A stretch of DNA of 32,429 nucleotides from an uncultured beta proteobacterium (GTDB lineage Bacteria > Pseudomonadota > Gammaproteobacteria > Burkholderiales > Burkholderiaceae): positions 1-32,429 of the forward strand of contig CAIMPQ010000089.1 of assembly GCA_903843315.1 (NCBI GenBank), given 5' to 3'. Made by a program: the position numbers and the translations under genes. Every line of letters begins with the position of its first letter. The stretch's first letter is position 1. Under the pieces are notes generated by a model, which saw nothing but the letters and a program-made list of their open reading frames with translations, made no database searches and had not been told where the DNA came from. Of the stretch, positions 15,682 through 22,712 are shown piece after piece.

Positions 15682-15704
15682 ACTTGGTTTTCCCGGGATC
15701 TATC

Positions 15705-15839
15705 ATGAAAAGAACATACCAACCCTCAGTAACACGTCGTAAACGTACCCACGGTTTCCGTATTCGTATGAAAACCAAAAGCGGGCGCGCTGTATTAAAT
15801 GCACGTCGCGCAAAAGGTCGCAAGCGTTTGGCCGTTTAA
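15705..15839 (+). CDS. rpmH: 50S ribosomal protein L34
   Basis: 44 residues, exactly the usual L34 length. It begins [18 protein letters not shown] and continues [24 protein letters not shown], an unmistakable match to the family: very basic, and buried in the 23S rRNA of the large subunit. First gene of rpmH-rnpA-yidD-yidC-mnmE, diverging from dnaA, as in most bacteria. Confidence 0.99.
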
Positions 15840-15847
15840 TTTAGCCA

Positions 15848-16165
15848 TTGAACAGCGCAAGGATTTCCGAATTACTAAAAGTACGCCCCAAGACAAGTTT
15901 GTATTGGGGTATATATGCTGCATCCCCTCAAGAGGGTGTTAGCCCAGACTTGGGTGTAGCGGTAGCGAAGAAATTAGCAAAAAGAGCGGTTGATCGCAAT
16001 CGTCTAAAAAGGATGATCCGCGAATTATTTTGGACGGCACAAGCCACAACATTGAATAAAGATGTGGTGGTTAAGCTTAAAAAACCAATTGGTCGCGAAA
16101 CCCGTGGCAGACTTAGAAAAAAAGAAAAAGATCTTCTGCGTTCTCAAATATCAGGGCTTATTTAA
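15848..16165 (+). CDS. rnpA: Ribonuclease P protein component
   Basis: 105 residues, slightly short for the family (about 110-130). It is the protein cofactor of RNase P, which removes tRNA 5' leaders. The diagnostic segment is LGVAVAKKLAKRAVDRNRLKRMIRELF (about 36-62), which holds the conserved RNR motif. The start must be TTG at 15848 or later, because an in-frame stop lies at 15842-15844; there is no ATG before the conserved core. No clear ribosome-binding sequence is visible, so translation may be coupled to rpmH, which ends 8 bases earlier. Confidence 0.95.
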   Translation: MNSARISELLKVRPKTSLYWGIYAASPQEGVSPDLGVAVAKKLAKRAVDRNRLKRMIRELFWTAQATTLNKDVVVKLKKPIGRETRGRLRKKEKDLLRSQISGLI

Positions 16166-16166
16166 G

Positions 16167-16400
16167 GTGCGCGTTTTAAATAATGGCGCAATTAAGTTGG
16201 TGAAAATTTACCAGCTGGTTTTGAGTCCTTATATGGGTATGCACTGCAAATATGTACCCAGTTGCTCACAATATGCTTGCGACTGTTTTAATCATTATGG
16301 TTTTATCAAAAGCTTCGGCCTGATGGTCTGGCGGATTCTACGCTGCAACCCATGGTCACGAGGCGGTTATGATCCTGCGGTAAAACAAATATCTCATTAA
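16167..16400 (+). CDS. yidD: Membrane protein insertion efficiency factor YidD
   Basis: 77 residues from a GTG one base after the rnpA stop. The open frame continues far upstream inside rnpA but shows no YidD homology there. Core: KIYQLVLSPYMG (13-24), then CKYVPSCSQYACD (27-39) with its conserved cysteines, and RILRCNPWSRGGYDP (56-70), the family's most conserved block. YidD is a small inner-membrane-associated protein that improves YidC- and Sec-dependent insertion. The position between rnpA and yidC is the classical one. Confidence 0.96.
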   Translation: MRVLNNGAIKLVKIYQLVLSPYMGMHCKYVPSCSQYACDCFNHYGFIKSFGLMVWRILRCNPWSRGGYDPAVKQISH

Positions 16401-16417
16401 TACTTAAGTGAATGCAA

Positions 16418-18091
16418 ATGGACTTTAAAAAAACAATTCTTTGGGCTGTATTCTCGATGTCGGGTCTCATGCTCTACAACAATTGGCAGGTTCATGAAGG
16501 TAAGCCATCTTTATTTGGCGGCGCCCCCGTAAGCGCCCCCGTCGCGACCGATAAAGCGGCGGCTGGCAATAAGGTAGATGTGCCGACTCAAATATCTGGA
16601 GCCCCAGCAATCGCTGCTGCACCAACAGTAAGCCCTGCCGCAATCGAAACCACTGAAAAATTTGTGCTGCAAAATGATGTATTGGTACTGGAAATTAGCG
16701 CTAATGGTGCCAATGTTATTGATGCAAAACTATTAAAAGCCTTAACTGCTGAAAACAAGCCTGTCGAGCTGTTCCAGTACACCCCAACTCATAAATACTT
16801 TGCGCGCTCTGGCTTGATTGCTTTAAACAATAATGATTTGCCAAACCATACCAGTGCCTTTAAGTTAGTTCAGTCAGGTAAAGATGGGTCGGGAAGACCA
16901 TTTATGACGCTGATTAGCGAGCGCGGTGGAGTCAAGCTAGAAAAAACCTTCATCCTTAACCCGGGAAGTTATGTGGTGGATGTAGGTCATCGCGTTACTC
17001 AGTCGGGCTCAAATCCCACTCCTTTGGTGCTATATACAGAGATCGTCCGGGATGCTACTCAAGAACAAAAAATTGGTCCCTTCGACGGCGCATTCTCTGC
17101 CAGCACCTTTACAGGCCCTGCGGCATATACCGATAAAGAGAAATTTAATAAGCTTGAATTTACAGCAATTGATAAAAATAAAATTACCATTCCGACTCAA
17201 GTAGCCGCAGGTGATCCAGCTTGGATTGCAATGGTGCAGCACTACTTTGCTAGCGCTTGGATTCCGGGCGACAAGTTTGCGCGCGATATTTATGCTGGAC
17301 GAATTGATAATGGCTTGTACCGCATTGGGATGCAAACACCGCTTGGTGTAGTTGCCCAGGGAAGTACTGTTGTAGAAAAAGCTCGCCTTTTTGTTGGTCC
17401 ACAAGAAGAAAAAGTTTTAGAAACCATTGCCCCGGGCTTTGAGTTGCTGAAAGACTATGGCTACCTAACTATTTTGGCAAAACCCATTTTCTGGTTATTG
17501 GAAAAAATCCATGGCTATGTTGGCAACTGGGGTTGGGCCATCATTCTTCTGACCATTTTGATTAAGTTGGTGTTCTTCCCACTCTCAGCCGCAAGTTATA
17601 AATCGATGGCCCGCATGAAAGAAGTTCAGCCGCGCTTAATGACCATGAAAGAGCAGTACAAGGGCGAGCCCCAAAAGCTCAATCAAGCAATGATGGAGAT
17701 GTATCGCAAAGAGAAGATCAACCCATTGGGTGGATGTTTGCCGGTAGTAATTCAGATCCCCGTGTTTATTTCTTTGTATTGGGTACTACTGTCCTCCGTT
17801 GAGATGCGCGGCGCACCATGGATTTTGTGGATTCATGACCTTTCAGTTCCAGACCCTTACTACATCTTGCCGGTCATCATGGCTGTTTCGATGTTTGTCC
17901 AAACCAAACTCAACCCAACGCCTCCAGACCCAATTCAGGCTAAAGTAATGATGTACATGCCTATCGTCTTTTCGATCATGTTCTTCTTCTTCCCGGCAGG
18001 TTTGGTTTTGTATTGGGTGGTTAATAACTTGTTGTCGATTGCACAGCAATGGCAGATCAACCAAATGTTTGGAAAAAAACACGCCAAGTAA
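16418..18091 (+). CDS. yidC: Membrane protein insertase YidC
   Basis: 557 residues, the long Gram-negative form. An N-terminal membrane anchor (TILWAVFSMSGLMLYNNW, about 5-22) is followed by an Ala/Pro-rich linker and the large periplasmic P1 domain (about 70-340). The conserved five-helix insertase core begins near YGYLTILAKPIFWLLEKIHGYVGNWGWAIILLT and includes the cytoplasmic loop MARMKEVQPRLMTMKEQYKGEPQKLNQAMMEMYRKEKINPLGGCLPVVIQIPVF. It acts alone or with SecYEG. An ATG six bases upstream (16412) is also in frame; I prefer the second because relatives begin with MD and a hydrophobic anchor. It lies 17 bases after yidD. Confidence 0.97.
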   Translation: MDFKKTILWAVFSMSGLMLYNNWQVHEGKPSLFGGAPVSAPVATDKAAAGNKVDVPTQISGAPAIAAAPTVSPAAIETTEKFVLQNDVLVLEISANGANVIDAKLLKALTAENKPVELFQYTPTHKYFARSGLIALNNNDLPNHTSAFKLVQSGKDGSGRPFMTLISERGGVKLEKTFILNPGSYVVDVGHRVTQSGSNPTPLVLYTEIVRDATQEQKIGPFDGAFSASTFTGPAAYTDKEKFNKLEFTAIDKNKITIPTQVAAGDPAWIAMVQHYFASAWIPGDKFARDIYAGRIDNGLYRIGMQTPLGVVAQGSTVVEKARLFVGPQEEKVLETIAPGFELLKDYGYLTILAKPIFWLLEKIHGYVGNWGWAIILLTILIKLVFFPLSAASYKSMARMKEVQPRLMTMKEQYKGEPQKLNQAMMEMYRKEKINPLGGCLPVVIQIPVFISLYWVLLSSVEMRGAPWILWIHDLSVPDPYYILPVIMAVSMFVQTKLNPTPPDPIQAKVMMYMPIVFSIMFFFFPAGLVLYWVVNNLLSIAQQWQINQMFGKKHAK

Positions 18092-18126
18092 TTTTTTAAT
18101 GGCATAACTACAAAAGAGTGAACAGC

Positions 18127-19491
18127 ATGATGACTAGAAAGCTGCCCATCATTGCTGTTGCTACGGCCCCTGGTAAGGCAGGCGTGGGTGTAGTACGCAT
18201 CAGTGGCAACAATTTAGAGGCCATTACGAAGGCCCTCTTTCAAAAAACATTAAAACCAAGACAGGCCAATTTATTGACCTTGCGCGATTCTGGTGGTCAA
18301 ACTATTGATCAGTTAATTGCCATTTATTTTTCTGCTCCCGCCTCATTTACTGGTGAAGATGTTTTAGAGCTGCAGTGTCATGGGGGCCCCCAACTTCTTG
18401 AATTGGTGATGAAGCGTTGTCTAGAGTTGGGCAAAGACATAGGGCTAGTCATTGCCGAGCCAGGCGAATTTACCCTACGTGCTTATCTCAACAATAAAAT
18501 CGATCTAGCGCAAGCAGAGGCGATAGCCGATTTAATTGATGCACAGAGTGAAGCCGCAGTGCGTGGCGCAGCCCGCTCTTTACAGGGTGAATTTTCAGAT
18601 GACATTAATGAGTTGATTGAAGAGATTACTCAATTGCGTATCTTGGTCGAATCGACCTTGGACTTTCCCGAAGAGGAAATTGAGTTTCTAGAAAATGCCC
18701 AGGCACGCGTACGTTTGGAGGCGGTGAAGACAAAACTTCAATCTTTGCTTGCAGGCGCAAAACAGGGAAAAATTTTGCGCGATGGGATCCAGTTAGTTTT
18801 GGCGGGCGCCCCTAATGTAGGCAAAAGCTCGCTTCTGAATAGGCTGGCTGGTGAAGAGGTGTCAATTGTTACCCCCATCGCTGGCACCACGCGAGATCGG
18901 GTGAAAGAAAGCATCACCATCGAAGGCGTGCCGATGCATCTTATTGATACAGCCGGCTTGCGAGATACAAACGATGTGGTGGAATCAAAAGGAATTGAAA
19001 GATCTTGGGATGCCATACGCCTAGCAGATTTGGTGATTTTTATGGCCGACATTGATTCGAGTGACACCGACAGCAGATTAAAGGACAAAATCCTGGCAGA
19101 ATTGCCGCCCAAATGCCCAGTTGTGCATGTGATGAATAAATCTGACTTATTGCCTGTAAATACATTATTAATGCCAGAGGGGGCAATTCTGATTTCCGCC
19201 AAAACGGGTGATGGAATCCCCGCCCTTAAGCGAAAAATTTTGGAGATGGTGGGTTGGAGTGGCCCTCAGGAAGGGGCAATTGTCGCCCGTAGGAGGCATT
19301 TAGACTGCCTAGAACGGGCTTCTGAACATATTGTAAAATCTGAACAATTCGCAGCAAATGGCAACAATTCACTGGAATTATTTGCTGAAGAGCTGTCTTT
19401 AGCTCAAAATCACCTCGGACAAATTACCGGAAAGCTACTTCCAGACGACCTTTTGGGGAAAATCTTTAGCCAATTCTGTATTGGGAAGTAA
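18127..19491 (+). CDS. mnmE: tRNA modification GTPase MnmE (TrmE)
   Basis: 454 residues. MnmE and MnmG form the complex that modifies U34 of tRNAs. The N-terminal tetrahydrofolate-binding domain starts ATAPGKAGVGVVRISG. The central G domain shows GAPNVGKSSLLNRL (G1), TTRD (G2), DTAGLRDT (G3) and NKSD (G4). The C-terminus ends FCIGK, the conserved Cys-containing tail needed for modification. The start is ATG at 18127, preceded by AAAAGAG; an upstream in-frame GTG (18118) and a second ATG (18130) are less or equally likely. Last gene of the rpmH operon; mnmG, its partner, is 14 kb away on the other arm. Confidence 0.97.
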   Translation: MMTRKLPIIAVATAPGKAGVGVVRISGNNLEAITKALFQKTLKPRQANLLTLRDSGGQTIDQLIAIYFSAPASFTGEDVLELQCHGGPQLLELVMKRCLELGKDIGLVIAEPGEFTLRAYLNNKIDLAQAEAIADLIDAQSEAAVRGAARSLQGEFSDDINELIEEITQLRILVESTLDFPEEEIEFLENAQARVRLEAVKTKLQSLLAGAKQGKILRDGIQLVLAGAPNVGKSSLLNRLAGEEVSIVTPIAGTTRDRVKESITIEGVPMHLIDTAGLRDTNDVVESKGIERSWDAIRLADLVIFMADIDSSDTDSRLKDKILAELPPKCPVVHVMNKSDLLPVNTLLMPEGAILISAKTGDGIPALKRKILEMVGWSGPQEGAIVARRRHLDCLERASEHIVKSEQFAANGNNSLELFAEELSLAQNHLGQITGKLLPDDLLGKIFSQFCIGK

Positions 19492-19496
19492 AGGGT

Positions 19497-19525
19497 TTGT
19501 TCTGTGTTGTGTCAACACTATAAAT
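19497..19525 (+). promoter_or_regulatory. Candidate pckG promoter with operator-like palindrome
   Basis: In the 96-base mnmE-pckG gap, TTGTTC (19497-19502) and TATAAAT (19519-19525) are 16 bases apart, and the spacer contains the perfect inverted repeat GTGTTG-TGT-CAACAC (19504-19518). A repressor bound there would cover the promoter spacer. The regulator is unknown. The hairpin could instead be a weak mnmE terminator, but no U-run follows. Confidence 0.4.
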
Positions 19526-19587
19526 ATGACCGAAATGTTAAAATCATGGGATTAAAAAATTAAAAATTCATCTTCATAGGGAAATAC

Positions 19588-21444
19588 ATGACCACCGACA
19601 CTATTGATGTAAATGCACCAGCATACGTAAAAAACACTCGCTTAATTGAATGGGTAGCAGAAGTTGCGGCCCTGACAAAACCGGATGCCATTCGTTGGTG
19701 TGATGGTTCCCAGGCGGAGTATGACGACCTCTGCGAGTTGTTGGTAAGAGCGGGCGTATTTAAGCGCCTGAACCCAGCAAAGCGAAAAAATTCTTTTTTA
19801 GCCCTTTCCGATCCTGACGATGTTGCTCGTGTAGAAGATCGCACCTACATTTGTTCGGCTAAACAAGAAGATGCTGGCCCAACCAATAACTGGGTAGAGC
19901 CAAGCGAAATGCGCGCCACTCTTCAGCCTTTGTTTGACGGCTCTATGCGCGGTAGAACAATGTATGTGGTGCCTTTTTCTATGGGCCCGATTGGATCGCC
20001 AATTGCACATATTGGTGTTGAGCTCTCCGATAGCCCGTATGTTGCAATCAACATGCGCCTGATGACTCGTATGGGCAAAGCGGTAATTGATCAGTTAGGT
20101 AAGGACGGCGAGTTCGTGCCTTGCATTCACACCGTAGGTAAGCCTTTAAGCCCTGGCGAAAAAGATATGGCTTGGCCAAATAACAAAACGAAATACATTG
20201 TTCACTATCCAGAAACTCGTGAGATTTGGTCGTTTGGCTCTGGCTACGGCGGCAACGCCCTATTAGGTAAGAAATGTTTTGCGTTGCGCATTGCCTCCAA
20301 TATGGGTCGCGAACAAGGATGGCTTGCTGAGCACATGTTGATCTTGGGCGTAACTTCGCCTGAGGGTAAAAAATATCATGTGGCTGCGGCGTTCCCATCT
20401 GCTTGCGGGAAAACCAATTTCTCCATGATGATTCCCCCGGCCGGATTTGATGGCTGGAAAGTAACCACGATTGGGGACGATATTGCTTGGATCAAGCCAC
20501 GCAAAGACCCGGTTACTGGAAAAACCCGTTTATTTGCCATCAATCCTGAATCTGGATATTTTGGTGTTGCACCCGGCACAAATCGTTTAACAAATCCAAA
20601 TTGCATCGACTCGCTAAACCAAGACGTTATTTTCACCAACGTTGGTTTAACAGATGATGGTGATGTGTGGTGGGAAGGTCTAACTGAAACTCCCCCAGCG
20701 CATTTGATTGATTGGCAAGGAAAAGACTGGACTCCGGCAGATGGTGCTGCAGGACGTAAGGCCGCACATGCCAATTCACGCTTTACGATGGCCGCTACAA
20801 ATAACCCAGCTGTTGACCCCAAGTGGGATGATCCAGAAGGCGTTCCAATTGATGCATTTTTGTTCGGCGGACGTCGTTCAACCACCGTGCCTTTGGTTAG
20901 TGAGGCGCGTGATTGGATTGAGGGTGTTTATATGGCCGCAACTATGGGCTCTGAGACAACCGCTGCAATTACAGGTCAGGTTGGCGTAGTTCGTCGCGAC
21001 CCGTTTGCAATGATTGCATTTGCTGGCTACAACATGAGCGATTACTTCCAGCATTGGCTGAACATCGGCAAAAAACTGGAAGCAGACGGCGCTGTATTGC
21101 CTAAGATTTACTGCGTGAACTGGTTCCGTAAAGACGATAGCGGCAAATTTGTTTGGCCCGGGTATGGCGAAAATATGCGCGTACTTTCTTGGATTTTGGG
21201 CCGTGTTGACGGAACTGCAAAAGGCGTAGAAACTGTATTTGGTATCTCACCTGAGCATAATGATTTGAATTGGCAAGGCCTAGATTTCTCAGTAGAAAAA
21301 TTTGACAAGGTGATTACAGCCGGGGTCGATGACTGGAAAAACGAACTGAAACTGCACACAGAATTGTTCGAACATCTTGGTGACCGTTTGCCAAAAGAAT
21401 TATTAGAAATGCGCGCAAAAATCGAAAAGCGTTTGAACGCTTAA
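19588..21444 (+). CDS. pckG: Phosphoenolpyruvate carboxykinase (GTP)
   Basis: 618 residues, typical of the GTP-dependent class and unlike the ATP-dependent PckA. It interconverts oxaloacetate plus GTP with phosphoenolpyruvate plus CO2 and GDP, the first step of gluconeogenesis, in the cytosol. Motifs: the P-loop FPSACGKTNFSM (269-280) with the hyper-reactive Cys273; GDDIAWI with the metal-binding aspartates; NPESGYFGVAPGTN; and FLFGGRRSTTVPLVSEA. AGGGAA lies shortly before the ATG. It stands between the rpmH operon and mnmC, with its own candidate promoter. Gluconeogenic capacity together with an amino-acid-type transporter fits growth on organic and amino acids. Confidence 0.97.
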   Translation: MTTDTIDVNAPAYVKNTRLIEWVAEVAALTKPDAIRWCDGSQAEYDDLCELLVRAGVFKRLNPAKRKNSFLALSDPDDVARVEDRTYICSAKQEDAGPTNNWVEPSEMRATLQPLFDGSMRGRTMYVVPFSMGPIGSPIAHIGVELSDSPYVAINMRLMTRMGKAVIDQLGKDGEFVPCIHTVGKPLSPGEKDMAWPNNKTKYIVHYPETREIWSFGSGYGGNALLGKKCFALRIASNMGREQGWLAEHMLILGVTSPEGKKYHVAAAFPSACGKTNFSMMIPPAGFDGWKVTTIGDDIAWIKPRKDPVTGKTRLFAINPESGYFGVAPGTNRLTNPNCIDSLNQDVIFTNVGLTDDGDVWWEGLTETPPAHLIDWQGKDWTPADGAAGRKAAHANSRFTMAATNNPAVDPKWDDPEGVPIDAFLFGGRRSTTVPLVSEARDWIEGVYMAATMGSETTAAITGQVGVVRRDPFAMIAFAGYNMSDYFQHWLNIGKKLEADGAVLPKIYCVNWFRKDDSGKFVWPGYGENMRVLSWILGRVDGTAKGVETVFGISPEHNDLNWQGLDFSVEKFDKVITAGVDDWKNELKLHTELFEHLGDRLPKELLEMRAKIEKRLNA

Positions 21445-21476
21445 GCTGCACCAAGCGTTTTACCTAGATTCGTTTA

Positions 21477-22712
21477 ATGACCAAACCCCAGCACCATGAA
21501 ATAGTGGTGATTGGGGCCGGTATTTGCGGCGCAACTATTGCCAATGAGGTGCTAGAACGCGGCAAGTCTGTATGTATTGTCGACTCCGCCCCATCCCCCG
21601 CTACAGCTTGCTCAAGCCACGCTTATGCAATTGCTCATCCCCATATTGGAAAAGGCTCCCCCCGCTTATTGCGCCTTACCCGCATTGCATTTTTGCTGGC
21701 TGAGGCTAGATGGGGGGTTGATTGGAAACGTCACGGCATTTTTCAGCCCACCAAAAAAGAGAAGACTTTTAATCAATTAGAAGTGGCTGAGCATTTACGT
21801 TCATTAGATCTTGAGGAAGATATTGCAATAGCCATGGAGGCCCAAGAGGCAGAAAACGTTTGCGGCATCAGGCAAAGTGGCGTTTGGCTTCCAAGAGGGG
21901 CCTCACTAAATTTATTTGAGGCCAGCAACAAGTTATTGAAAGCGCATGAGGGATTAACTTGCCTTTGGAATGCTCGCATTGCTAGCTTAGAAGAATCTCA
22001 TGGTAAGTGGAATTTATTGAATGAAGCCAAGGAGACCATTCTTACTGCAGATAAAGTGGTGGTGGCAATCGCCATGGAAAGCAAGGCGCTCATGAGTACT
22101 CTTGGCATCCGCTTACCATTGAAACCCGTACGTGGACAGCTTAGTATTTTCTCGATTAAGCCAAATACTGCTTGGGTAAATAAGTTACCAAAAGTGGGCA
22201 TTTCCGGTGATGGCTACTGTCTCCCCGCGGAGCAGCTTGAAGACGGTAGCTACCGCTGGATGGTGGGCTCCAGTTTTGATGAGGGCGAAGATGATTTGGG
22301 CTCAAGAGATAGCAGTGATGCATTTAATCGCGAGCAGGCTCAAGGCCTGGTCGACTTTTCTGAGGGCGACCCACGAGACTTATTAAAAGCAGGTGATTTT
22401 GTTGGCGTGCGTTGCGTGGCAGGCGACCGCTTACCAATCATTGGTAAGCTTGTGCAGCGCCCAGGAATTTTCTTGGCAACCGCTTTAGGCTCAAGAGGAA
22501 TTTTGTGGTCCGCTCTAGCGGCTAAGCTGATTACCGCTCAGCTACTAGAGGATGACTTTGCTTTGCTTGCCCGCTTTGGCTTTGCTGCAGACTTAGTTGC
22601 TGCGCTGGCTCCAGCCCGCTTCTTCGCTGGAGCCTTGGCCGCACCTTCGGCTTTAGGGGCCTTGGCTTCAAATTCAAAGCCAATTTTTCCATCAGCACCC
22701 AAGGCTAGATAG
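21477..22712 (+). CDS. mnmC: FAD-dependent oxidoreductase, MnmC C-terminal (cmnm5U demodification) domain as a stand-alone protein
   Basis: 411 residues. GAGICGATIANEVLERG (13-29) is the FAD-binding loop of the DAO superfamily. KPVRGQLSIF, GISGDGYCLPA, and ATALGSRGILWSALAAKLI followed by ALAPARFF near the end match the C-terminal half of MnmC, which converts cmnm5(s2)U34 to nm5(s2)U34. The N-terminal methyltransferase half found in the fused enzyme is absent and no neighbour supplies it. A generic glycine oxidase is a less likely alternative. The final 58 codons overlap topB on the other strand. The last 28 residues after ALAPARFF are Ala-rich and probably a by-product of overlapping topB. 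It follows pckG by 32 bases. Confidence 0.82.
   Translation: MTKPQHHEIVVIGAGICGATIANEVLERGKSVCIVDSAPSPATACSSHAYAIAHPHIGKGSPRLLRLTRIAFLLAEARWGVDWKRHGIFQPTKKEKTFNQLEVAEHLRSLDLEEDIAIAMEAQEAENVCGIRQSGVWLPRGASLNLFEASNKLLKAHEGLTCLWNARIASLEESHGKWNLLNEAKETILTADKVVVAIAMESKALMSTLGIRLPLKPVRGQLSIFSIKPNTAWVNKLPKVGISGDGYCLPAEQLEDGSYRWMVGSSFDEGEDDLGSRDSSDAFNREQAQGLVDFSEGDPRDLLKAGDFVGVRCVAGDRLPIIGKLVQRPGIFLATALGSRGILWSALAAKLITAQLLEDDFALLARFGFAADLVAALAPARFFAGALAAPSALGALASNSKPIFPSAPKAR

Noticed and set aside
15632..15823. 63-codon minus-strand frame opposite rpmH
   Set aside because: Mirror of the L34 gene and its leader; no homology.
18738..19202. 154-codon minus-strand frame opposite mnmE
   Set aside because: Antisense to the MnmE GTPase domain; no domain, ribosome-binding sequence or context.
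20376..20885. 169-codon minus-strand frame opposite pckG
   Set aside because: It is fully antisense to conserved PEP carboxykinase motifs and shows no recognisable family.
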